This document shows positions 1-5,870 of a stretch of 5,870 bases of DNA, piece by piece (the stretch's first letter is position 1; every line of letters starts with the position of its first letter). The stretch spans positions 1 through 5,870 of the forward strand of contig JAPUIL010000101.1 of the NCBI GenBank assembly GCA_027297085.1. Direction: 5' to 3'. Origin of the DNA: Verrucomicrobiota bacterium. Lineage in GTDB: Bacteria > Verrucomicrobiota > Verrucomicrobiia > Opitutales > UBA2995. The notes under the pieces are model-generated. The model had not been told where the DNA came from, searched no databases, and was given only the letters and a program-made list of their open reading frames with translations. The translations under genes and the position numbers were made by a program.

Positions 1-731
1 AGTTCGCGAACTTGGGTTTCAATGGACCTGAGTCTGGATTGAACATCGCCGAGCTCTGCCAGTTCTTTGGCGGCATGTTGTTTCCCAAAATTGACCATGT
101 TGGTGAATTTGGCCGAGGCTTCGGTTGCTGTGACTACTTCCGGGTCGGTTTTATAGTCCGCGTATTTGTCGATGCTCTCTTGGAACATTTCTGCAGATCT
201 CGCAAACTTCTGCGCGTACTCAGGATCCTGAAACGGTTTCACTCCGCCCTTATCCATGGTGTCGAAACGGCTGTTGATATCGCGAATGATCTTCTTAATG
301 CGCACCCGGTATTGGGAAATCATTTGCTGAGGTGCGTTGCTTGCTGGTGAGCTGCTGGAAACAGTTTGCCTGGCAGGTGCAGCAGCCGCAGTTTGGGCAG
401 CCGGAGTGGCGGTTGCGGAACTCGATGACCCTCCCGGGTTGAGCAGCTTGTTCAAATGGGCGACCAACGCATTGTAGCGATTGTCTGCCTCTATCCAGGA
501 TGCGTGCGTTTTATTGGAGGAGCTATCGAGCCGCTGCCGGGTCAAGGTCAGCAGCTTCAAAGACCGTTTCACAGTGGCTGGATTTGCGGATGTCTGACCA
601 GCAAACTGATTTTCGTACTTCGCGATATCCACCAGTGCGTTTTTAACCTGATTGTCCACCGGCTCTTCCGCCAGACTCCAAACATTTCCAAGTATCCAAC
701 ACACAACAATTGCTTTCCAAAACGGTTTCAT
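1..731 (-). CDS. Exported helical protein of unknown function, 5' part only (3' end outside window)
   Basis: The reverse complement reads from ATG at 731-729 without a stop to base 1, giving 243 complete codons plus two bases, so the C-terminus is cut by the window edge. The start is supported by an AGGAAGG ribosome site 9 nt upstream and by an immediate signal peptide: Lys2 and Lys6, a hydrophobic stretch at about 7-20, and a probable cleavage after Ser-Leu-Ala (residues 19-21) before Glu-Glu. There is no lipobox. Residues 24-98 look helical and charged. Residues 102-137 form a low-complexity linker rich in Ser, Ala, Pro, Thr and Gln. Residues 138-243 are again helical, rich in Lys, Glu, Gln and Ala, and could form coiled coil. 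I recognise no family and no catalytic motif. The gene is divergent from the YHYH-sulfatase operon. A periplasmic or surface structural role is possible but unproven. Coding status is well supported by the long open frame, RBS and signal peptide. Confidence 0.85.
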   Translation of the reverse strand, partial: MKPFWKAIVVCWILGNVWSLAEEPVDNQVKNALVDIAKYENQFAGQTSANPATVKRSLKLLTLTRQRLDSSSNKTHASWIEADNRYNALVAHLNKLLNPGGSSSSATATPAAQTAAAAPARQTVSSSSPASNAPQQMISQYRVRIKKIIRDINSRFDTMDKGGVKPFQDPEYAQKFARSAEMFQESIDKYADYKTDPEVVTATEASAKFTNMVNFGKQHAAKELAELGDVQSRLRSIETQVRE

Positions 732-740
732 ACTGAGCTA

Positions 741-747
741 CCTTCCT
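741..747 (-). promoter_or_regulatory. Ribosome binding site of the minus-strand gene
   Basis: The plus strand reads CCTTCCT, so the minus strand reads AGGAAGG, a strong purine-rich Shine-Dalgarno match. Nine bases separate it from the ATG at 731-729. It fixes the start of the minus-strand gene and shows that this organism uses Shine-Dalgarno initiation at least here, which makes the lack of a comparable site before the genes at 985 and 4026 noticeable. Confidence 0.75.
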
Positions 748-802
748 AACTACACGGTTGACGATTCTTGTATCTTTCTAACAAACGAATGCGGGAAAGT
801 TC

Positions 803-812
803 AACATATGTT
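803..812. repeat. 10-bp perfect palindrome AACATATGTT
   Basis: AACATATGTT equals its own reverse complement. It lies about 72 bases upstream of the minus-strand start codon, a distance where an operator or activator site could sit. One palindrome of this size in a window of almost 6 kb is within what chance gives, so the regulatory reading is only a suggestion. Confidence 0.25.
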
Positions 813-887
813 TTGCAGCCGGGAGGCAAATTGCGCTTATCCCGTTAGCTTAGATTTTCCAAAGTGAATCGTAAATGAAAGTAACCT

Positions 888-915
888 TTAACGCGATTAT
901 CAGGTTTACTATATC
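888..915 (+). promoter_or_regulatory. Candidate sigma70-like promoter for the YHYH-sulfatase operon
   Basis: TTAACG (888-893) matches TTGACA at four of six positions, and TATATC (910-915) matches TATAAT at four of six, with a 16-base spacer. Transcription would start near 922 and leave a leader of about 60 bases before the ATG at 985. It is the best pair I found on the plus strand in this spacer, but such partial matches are common, and the promoter preferences of the host are unknown. Confidence 0.3.
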
Positions 916-930
916 GAGAATAGCTCTCGA
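914..930. repeat. Inverted repeat TCGAGA-N5-TCTCGA, possible operator
   Basis: Two perfectly complementary 6-base arms (914-919 and 925-930) flank a 5-base centre. The repeat overlaps the end of the candidate -10 element and covers the predicted transcription start. A dimeric repressor site would fit there; a small hairpin at the 5' end of the mRNA is the alternative. No regulator gene is present in the window to pair with it. Confidence 0.35.
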
Positions 931-984
931 AAGACGAAGGCCAGCCCGTTTCTCCTACTGCCAACGTTTACGGACTTAAATCCC

Positions 985-3900
985 ATGAAATACTATTCTT
1001 TAGTAATTTGTCTCCTTTTAGCTGTTGTAATCCATTCTCAGGCTGATCCGCGCCTAAGCTCCTGGTATACTGAGCGTTCCGGAGCCTATGCGCGGATTTA
1101 CGAGACCCTTGCGGATGAAACAAACCAGAATGCGGTTAGTACCTGGAATCGTGGCGCGGGAGTCCAGAACTCTCCTACCTACTCGGGGATACACGAGATT
1201 TCCTACACCGACGACTGGATATATATCCGCACCACTAATCTGGCTAGCCACTTCATGGGGCCCTGGTACCTCAATGCGGCTAAGACCAATCTATTTCCGA
1301 ATTATCCAAGTAACCAGGCAGTGCTCTACCGCTTACCACGCAATCCTGTCGATCCCACCACGGTAAATTCAAAAACCCTTACCGGCGGCGGGCCTATTGG
1401 ATACTTCGTCAATGGCGTATCCATGTTTGATTCGCGTGATGCCTTTTCCTACCGGTCAAACACCGGAACGGAGGTCAACGGTCCGCAAGGAGACGGTGCA
1501 TGGAATCGAGACGCCTATGTAAATGAGGGTGTAACTTTCGATGCTGGCAATGCCCACCAGGCCATGGGGCGATACCACTACCATGCCAATCCGCCAGCAC
1601 TTCGTTATCAGCTCAGGGACAGTGTAGATTTCGATGAGGAGACCAACACTTACTCCGAAAATTTTAATGGCCAACATTCGCCCATCCTGGCCTGGTCGCG
1701 TGACGGGCTTCCCATCTATGGTCCTTATGGCTTTTCCGATCCGCTGGATTCAAGCAGTGAAGTAAGACGTATGCGCTCCGGATTTCAAATTCGTACCGAC
1801 ATTGCCAGCAACGGATCACCCCGTATCGCGTGGCCGGCTTGGGCGACACGTATTTATGCGGGCATTCGTAGCTTCGCAAATGGACCAAATGTTAGTAGTA
1901 CGTACTCGCTCGGCCGCTACATGGAGGATAACGATTACCTCGGTGACCTGGGTCAAACATTGAGTGTCGATTTTGACTTGAACGAGTACAATGTTCGCTT
2001 CTGCGTGACTCCTGAATACCCGGAAGGGAACTGGTCCTATTTTGTGTGTATCGATGAAGCCGGTACGCCGATTTTCCCTTACAATATTGGTCGGGCTTTT
2101 TTCGGGGACCCTGTGGGAAATAATGCCAATGGAATTCCTGATAGCGACGAATCGGGCGCAACGGTATCCACACTTTTCGAAGGTGGGCCCGAATCGCCTT
2201 CAGTTATTCAATCCATATTCATTGAAAATCCGGCTGACAACGAAGTAACCCTGCTTTGGTCAGGTGTGGAAGGCGCTACCTACGAGGTCCAGGTATCTAC
2301 CGACTTGGGCAAGACAGATGCGTGGGAAGGATTGGGTCCGCAGGTGGTGGCTGATAGCAATAGCGTGAGTTATTCTTATTCTTCAGGAGGCGATCGGCCG
2401 GAGAGGCTCTTTTACCAGGCCAGTCAAATCAACCTCGCCTCTTTCGATGACAATGGTTTCGATTTCGAGGAAACGAGTCCTCCTGATATTGAAGGGGATC
2501 TTTCGAGTTTAACGGTTTCGTTGTCCGGAGGTCCGGCAGATCTAAACGTATTACCCACTTCCTTGACCTTTAACGGACAGGCTATCGATATTTCCAACGC
2601 CAATGTATCGCGCCCGAGTCAGGCCGAGATTACTTTTGATTTCCCGACCAAGGACCTTGCCTCAGGTGATTACACGTTGTCCGCAACTTATTCCGGTGAG
2701 CCTCCACGGAACGGTATTTACACGATTCCTGTGAACATCCTCCTATTGATCGTGGACGACTGGGGATTAGATGCGAGTCCGTTGGACAATACAGTGCAGG
2801 GTGCTCATTTGGCCAATATGCCGAACCTGCAAAAACTGGCAGACGAGGGACTTCGATTTACGCGTGCCTATTCACAGCCGACTTGCTCACCCATGCGTGC
2901 AACCATGCTGACGGGTCGCCAGCCTTTTCAACACAATGTTGGAACTCCCCAGAATGCGAACGCGTTCTCCGCTACGGTAAATGAAATAACCTTGCCTGAG
3001 ATATTTGCCACGATGGGAGCACCACATGATTTACTTGCAGTGGGGAAATGGCATCTCGGTGGAGGTGACACGGGTTACAGTGTTCGCGGCGGTTGGCCAG
3101 AGTTCTATGGCATGAACGGAGGCGGAGTGCAGGACTATTATTCCTGGAGCAAGAACAGCAACGGTTCTGTGGCCACTTCTACCACCTATTCGACAACAGA
3201 TCTCGTCAATCATGTTTCAAGCTTCGTTGGCGGCAAAGAGGCAGCTGGAACGCCCTGGTTGGCTTGGGTGGCATTCAATGCGCCCCATACACCCTTTCAT
3301 GATCCTCCTGCGGAATTGGCTCCAGAGGGTGGATATTCCGCTCAAGAAGCTGGAGAGTCCTCCAATTCTCACCAATACCGAAAAGCGTTGGAGGCTCTCG
3401 ATACCGAAATCGGACGACTACTCGAATCTATTAATCCAGCCCGGACTCAAATAATTTTACTCGGTGATAACGGAACTCCGGGTCAGGTGGTGCAGGCGCC
3501 GTTTGGTAATGGTAATGCCAAAGGGGATCTCTACAATGGTGGCATTCACGTATCCATGGTCGCTAAAGGACCTGCAGTGAAAGTGGCTCCGGGCAGTACA
3601 ACGGATACGCTGGTTCATTGTATAGATGTGTTTTCAACCATTCTGGAACTTGCTGGCATCGACGAATCTGCAGTTCCTGATCTTGCAGCTCGCAACATTG
3701 GCTCCACCAGTATGGTCCCGATTTTTAACGGGACCGACAGTGCGGACAGATTTGTGATTGCAGAACGTTTTGGGAACAACCCGGGCCGAGCAGTTATCGT
3801 GGCTGACTATCCTGACTACAAATATATCATTTACGGAGACCCTAGATCAGCAGCCGACGCGCCTACCTTTGAATTCTTTAACATCGGAGCCCCCGCCAAT

Positions 3901-4014
3901 GATTTTAATGAGCAGGTTCCGATGGATATCGGTTCACTTACCGGAACAGCGTTGGACGCCTACAATGCTTGTGTAGCAAAAGACAATGAAGTGGGCGGTG
4001 GTTACAGTGATTAA
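985..4014 (+). CDS. Secreted YHYH-domain / type I sulfatase fusion protein
   Basis: This 1009-residue protein starts with a signal peptide, cleavage likely after Ser-Gln-Ala (18-20). Residues 21-375 form a YHYH domain: HFMGPWY (89-95), AHQ (190-192), the name motif YHYH (197-200), HSPILAW (231-237), DGLPIYGPYG (240-249), TPEYPEGNW (342-350) and FPYNIG (364-369). A degenerate TSP3-like acidic loop follows (about 378-389), then a fibronectin-like module (about 405-485) and an Ig-like module (about 503-583). Residues 584-975 are a type I sulfatase: Asp591/Asp592, the formylglycine motif C634-S-P-M-R638 followed by TGR, GKWHLG (687-692), His768 in NAPHTP, Asp828-Asn829-Gly and Lys846. All ten expected metal and active-site residues are present, so hydrolysis of a sulfate ester is predicted after Cys634 is oxidised; no maturase gene is in view. 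The C-terminal part after Lys846 is short for the family. The substrate is unknown, as is the YHYH role. The start has only weak Shine-Dalgarno complementarity (CGGA at 971-974). It is the first gene of a pair with the cytochrome fusion. Confidence 0.92.
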   Translation: MKYYSLVICLLLAVVIHSQADPRLSSWYTERSGAYARIYETLADETNQNAVSTWNRGAGVQNSPTYSGIHEISYTDDWIYIRTTNLASHFMGPWYLNAAKTNLFPNYPSNQAVLYRLPRNPVDPTTVNSKTLTGGGPIGYFVNGVSMFDSRDAFSYRSNTGTEVNGPQGDGAWNRDAYVNEGVTFDAGNAHQAMGRYHYHANPPALRYQLRDSVDFDEETNTYSENFNGQHSPILAWSRDGLPIYGPYGFSDPLDSSSEVRRMRSGFQIRTDIASNGSPRIAWPAWATRIYAGIRSFANGPNVSSTYSLGRYMEDNDYLGDLGQTLSVDFDLNEYNVRFCVTPEYPEGNWSYFVCIDEAGTPIFPYNIGRAFFGDPVGNNANGIPDSDESGATVSTLFEGGPESPSVIQSIFIENPADNEVTLLWSGVEGATYEVQVSTDLGKTDAWEGLGPQVVADSNSVSYSYSSGGDRPERLFYQASQINLASFDDNGFDFEETSPPDIEGDLSSLTVSLSGGPADLNVLPTSLTFNGQAIDISNANVSRPSQAEITFDFPTKDLASGDYTLSATYSGEPPRNGIYTIPVNILLLIVDDWGLDASPLDNTVQGAHLANMPNLQKLADEGLRFTRAYSQPTCSPMRATMLTGRQPFQHNVGTPQNANAFSATVNEITLPEIFATMGAPHDLLAVGKWHLGGGDTGYSVRGGWPEFYGMNGGGVQDYYSWSKNSNGSVATSTTYSTTDLVNHVSSFVGGKEAAGTPWLAWVAFNAPHTPFHDPPAELAPEGGYSAQEAGESSNSHQYRKALEALDTEIGRLLESINPARTQIILLGDNGTPGQVVQAPFGNGNAKGDLYNGGIHVSMVAKGPAVKVAPGSTTDTLVHCIDVFSTILELAGIDESAVPDLAARNIGSTSMVPIFNGTDSADRFVIAERFGNNPGRAVIVADYPDYKYIIYGDPRSAADAPTFEFFNIGAPANDFNEQVPMDIGSLTGTALDAYNACVAKDNEVGGGYSD

Positions 4015-4031
4015 ATATTAAAACAGTGATT
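4004..4031 (+). repeat. 9-bp direct repeat ACAGTGATT spanning the gene junction
   Basis: ACAGTGATT occurs at 4004-4012, over the last codons and the first stop base of the sulfatase gene, and again at 4023-4031, where it carries the GTG start and second codon of the next gene. The copies are 19 bases apart, separated by the AT-only sequence AAATATTAAA. It may be a relic of a small duplication that supplied the GTG start, or coincidence. Confidence 0.4.
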
Positions 4032-5765
4032 TGGCGAACTTCCATACCGCTTTTGTTGATTGCCGTTGTTCTTCCGCTCAGAGCAGCTGAGGAGGAGTCG
4101 GTCCGGATCGCCATCAGCCATACTGTAGATGGAAACCCGCTCAGGCTGGATTCGTTGCGCTATGAACTTGCTAGTGGTGAACGTTACTCGATTTCGCGGC
4201 TCAGTTACCTCATAAGCGAAGTTGCCTTCGAAACTGAAACAGGTGAGTGGGTCTCAGCTGGAGATGCGGTGGGATATTTCGATGTAAGCAAGCGGTTGCT
4301 GGACTTTGACTGTCAACTGCCAGAGCAGTCGTATCGGGCCATGCGTTTCAGCATAGGACTGGTGCCTGAAACTAACCATTCCGACCCGGCTGGTTATCCC
4401 GCAAAACATTCGCTTAACCCGGATCACAATCAACTGCATTGGACCTGGGCAACAGGCTACATATTCATGGCCGTGGAGGGTCGTTTCTACGATCAGGACA
4501 AACAACTGAACGGCTATGTCTATCATTTCGCCAACGATGTAAATCGAGTCATAGTTAATCTGCCTATTCAGCTTATGCACTCGAACAATACCCTTATTGA
4601 ATTGGTCTTTGATTTGAGTGTGTTGTTTGAATTTCCCTCCGCGATATCGTTTATAAGCGATGGGAATTCCACGCATTCACACGAGGGCGATATTATCACC
4701 GGCAAATTGAAACAAAATCTGCCGGCTGCCTTTCGAGTGCAGCGGATCAAGCAAACCATCTCAACAGAAGAAGTGGCGCCGCCGGAGCCCATCGACATGC
4801 CGTCCGAATTCACGCCCTTCGCATTTAAGATGAGTCGCAACTTTTCCAGGCCGGATCTGCCAGTGGATAACCCGCTAATCGAGGAACGCGTGGAGCTGGG
4901 CGAGAAACTCTTTTTCGATACACGGCTCTCACGAAATAACTCCATCTCTTGCGCCAGTTGTCATCAACCGGAAAAGGCTTTTTCGGATAGTAATCCTCAA
5001 AGTCAGGGAGTGAGCGATAAACGGACACGCCGTCACTCCATGCCGCTTTTCAACCTCGCATGGAAGCGTGAGTTTTTTTGGGACGGGCGGGTAAATGCAC
5101 TTCGAGACCAGGTCTTTCATCCCCTCCAGCATCCGGATGAGATGGGGTCGAATATTGAGGAGCTTATAGTGCGGTTGAGTGGTGATCCAAACTACAGCAA
5201 TCGTTTCGCCCGGGCTTTTACACCAGGCGGCATTTCTCGAGAGCACATCGGTCTCGCTCTGGAGAGCTATCTGCTCACGCTTGTTTCCTATCATTCAAAG
5301 TTCGACGATGCCATGGCCGGGAAGGCCTTATTGACCAAAGAGGAAAAGCGTGGTTTCGAATTGTTTATGACCGAGTATGAGCCACGGTCGGGTAGGTACG
5401 GGGCTGATTGTTTTCATTGTCACGGCGGTGCACTGTTTACCGATAACCAGTTTCATAATAACGGCCTGACACAGGGCTCGGACAAAGGCCGGGGCGAATT
5501 TACAGGACGTGAATCGGATCAATACAAGTTCTCCACTCCTTCCTCAAGAAATGTCGCGCTGACCGGGCCTTACATGCATGATGGAAGTATGGCCACTCTA
5601 GATGAAGTGATACGCCATTATAGTGAAGGTATTCAACTTAGTGATACGCTCGATCCTAACCTGGCCAAGCACCCGATGACTGGAATCCAATTATCGGAAT
5701 CCGATCAAAAAGCAATGGTCTCGTTCCTTGAGACTTTGTCTGATCCGCTGTATTTGAATAACTGA
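4026..5765 (+). CDS. MbnP-MbnH fusion: copper-binding-like domain joined to diheme MauG/CcP-family cytochrome
   Basis: A GTG start is chosen: the frame has a TGA at 4008-4010, the next ATG is residue 106, and GTG gives a signal peptide (cleavage near Arg19-Ala-Ala21 before Glu22). Residues 24-238 resemble MbnP: YSISRLSYLISEV (54-66), RFSIG (107-111), HSLN (128-131), HWTWATGYIF (138-147) with AVEG following, YHF (166-168) and an HSH triad (217-219). A Pro/Glu-rich linker (about 243-262) leads to an MbnH-type diheme domain (263-579): DNPL and LGEKLFFDTRLS, heme motif C309-A-S-C312-H313, FFWDGR (350-355), EMG (372-374), second heme motif C462-F-H-C465-H466, and GPYMHDGSMATLDEV (514-528), where Met517 is a possible axial ligand. 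In known systems the two halves are separate neighbouring proteins; MbnH oxidises an MbnP tryptophan to kynurenine, enabling copper binding. Here the reaction could be intramolecular (inference). The gap to the sulfatase gene is 11 nt with no Shine-Dalgarno, suggesting coupled translation. A generic cytochrome c peroxidase activity remains the alternative. Confidence 0.9.
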   Translation: MIWRTSIPLLLIAVVLPLRAAEEESVRIAISHTVDGNPLRLDSLRYELASGERYSISRLSYLISEVAFETETGEWVSAGDAVGYFDVSKRLLDFDCQLPEQSYRAMRFSIGLVPETNHSDPAGYPAKHSLNPDHNQLHWTWATGYIFMAVEGRFYDQDKQLNGYVYHFANDVNRVIVNLPIQLMHSNNTLIELVFDLSVLFEFPSAISFISDGNSTHSHEGDIITGKLKQNLPAAFRVQRIKQTISTEEVAPPEPIDMPSEFTPFAFKMSRNFSRPDLPVDNPLIEERVELGEKLFFDTRLSRNNSISCASCHQPEKAFSDSNPQSQGVSDKRTRRHSMPLFNLAWKREFFWDGRVNALRDQVFHPLQHPDEMGSNIEELIVRLSGDPNYSNRFARAFTPGGISREHIGLALESYLLTLVSYHSKFDDAMAGKALLTKEEKRGFELFMTEYEPRSGRYGADCFHCHGGALFTDNQFHNNGLTQGSDKGRGEFTGRESDQYKFSTPSSRNVALTGPYMHDGSMATLDEVIRHYSEGIQLSDTLDPNLAKHPMTGIQLSESDQKAMVSFLETLSDPLYLNN

Positions 5766-5870
5766 GTTCCCCGGGAAAACTGGTACCGTTTATGTTACCC
5801 ACTGATCAGTGGATGGGTGAGCCTATAGCCTCCGGATAGTCTATATAAGGCCGGCTACTCTAAAGGTTAC
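5766..5870. other. 3' non-coding tail after the operon
   Basis: These 105 bases follow the TGA of the cytochrome fusion. I see no open frame with a start and RBS, and no classical intrinsic terminator, because no GC-rich hairpin is followed by a T-run. Several short self-complementary stretches occur, including TTCCC-C-GGGAA (5767-5777) and the palindrome at 5799-5812. Whether a further operon gene starts just beyond the window cannot be seen. Confidence 0.5.
5799..5812. repeat. 14-bp perfect palindrome CCACTGATCAGTGG
   Basis: The sequence is identical to its reverse complement. As RNA it could form a 5-bp stem with a GATC loop, 33 bases past the stop codon, which fits a weak terminator or mRNA 3'-end hairpin. 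As DNA it could be a dimer binding site upstream of whatever follows. The lack of a downstream T-run argues against an ordinary Rho-independent terminator. Confidence 0.4.

Larger units (their letters stand above)
732..984. other. Divergent intergenic region
   Basis: This 253-base spacer separates two divergently transcribed genes and should hold the promoters of both. I see no convincing small gene in it: the plus-strand open frame crossing 652-867 is mostly antisense to the minus-strand gene and has no RBS or recognisable product. Visible elements are the minus-strand RBS (741-747), a 10-bp palindrome (803-812), a weak plus-strand promoter candidate (888-915) and an inverted repeat (914-930). 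No strong minus-strand sigma70 promoter was found; the best, minus-strand TTGCCT with TATGTT after 15 bases (the latter at about 803-808), is poor. Confidence 0.7.

Noticed and set aside
12..749. Plus-strand open frames at 12-350 and 456-749
   Set aside because: Both are antisense to the minus-strand exported protein, whose signal peptide, RBS and uninterrupted 243-codon frame make it the real gene.
652..867. Possible 71-residue plus-strand protein entering the intergenic region
   Set aside because: No ribosome site, no recognisable product, and more than a third of it is antisense to the 5' end of the minus-strand gene.
881..890. GTAACCTTTA here and its exact reverse complement at 5861-5870, as if inverted repeats flanked the operon
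   Set aside because: Only 10 bases match and the match ends outside them. Many 10-base inverted matches are expected by chance in a window of this size, and there is no transposase or target duplication.
985..1050. Cys9 in the sulfatase fusion signal peptide as a lipoprotein site
   Set aside because: The cysteine sits in the middle of the hydrophobic core, followed by more hydrophobic residues, and the context does not fit a lipobox. Cleavage after Ala20 fits better.
2149..2160. Acidic DSDESG stretch after the YHYH domain as a true dockerin or EF-hand
   Set aside because: Only one degenerate TSP3-like loop is present, with no second repeat. It is noted as a linker feature, not a separate domain.
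4254..4676. 140-codon open frame on the minus strand
   Set aside because: It lies wholly antisense to the MbnP-like domain, has no signal or domain I recognise, and the plus-strand frame there is clearly the conserved one.
4740..4830. A gene boundary or frameshift between the MbnP and diheme halves
   Set aside because: The frame is open throughout, and no in-frame start followed by a signal peptide is present before the diheme domain, so a genuine fusion is the simpler reading.

Overview
The window reads as bacterial chromosomal DNA with three secreted-protein genes: one partial gene on the minus strand and, divergent from it, a two-gene plus-strand operon. All three predicted proteins begin with a type I signal peptide, so the locus works in the envelope or outside the cell. 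The lineage is probably Verrucomicrobiota (or a neighbouring PVC/marine group). This rests on style only: a YHYH-domain protein with a degenerate TSP3-like loop and a fibronectin-like 'YEVQVSTDL...W' module in front of a sulfatase, moderate GC, and a clean Shine-Dalgarno before the minus-strand gene. No marker gene is present to prove it.

Layout. 1-731 (minus): N-terminal 243 residues of an unrecognised, mostly helical exported protein with an Ala/Ser/Pro/Thr-rich linker; its 3' end lies outside the window. 732-984: divergent intergenic region with a good RBS for the minus gene, a weak sigma70-like promoter candidate for the plus operon, and a 6-bp-arm inverted repeat directly over and after that candidate -10. 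985-4014 (plus): a 1009-residue protein fusing an N-terminal YHYH domain, two beta-sandwich-like spacer modules and a C-terminal type I sulfatase with all ten expected catalytic residues. 4026-5765 (plus, GTG start, 11 nt downstream): a 579-residue protein in which an MbnP-like domain is fused in frame to an MbnH/MauG-type diheme c cytochrome. 5766-5870: non-coding tail with a short perfect palindrome.

How the genes may work together. From known families, MbnH-type diheme enzymes oxidise a tryptophan of their partner MbnP to kynurenine, and the modified MbnP binds copper. Here substrate and enzyme are one polypeptide. The immediately upstream gene joins a His-rich YHYH domain (function unknown) to a predicted formylglycine sulfatase. 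The tight pairing suggests a periplasmic or secreted module linking metal binding or oxidative chemistry with sulfated-substrate hydrolysis. That link is inference. The two unusual fusions in adjacent genes are the most notable content of the window.
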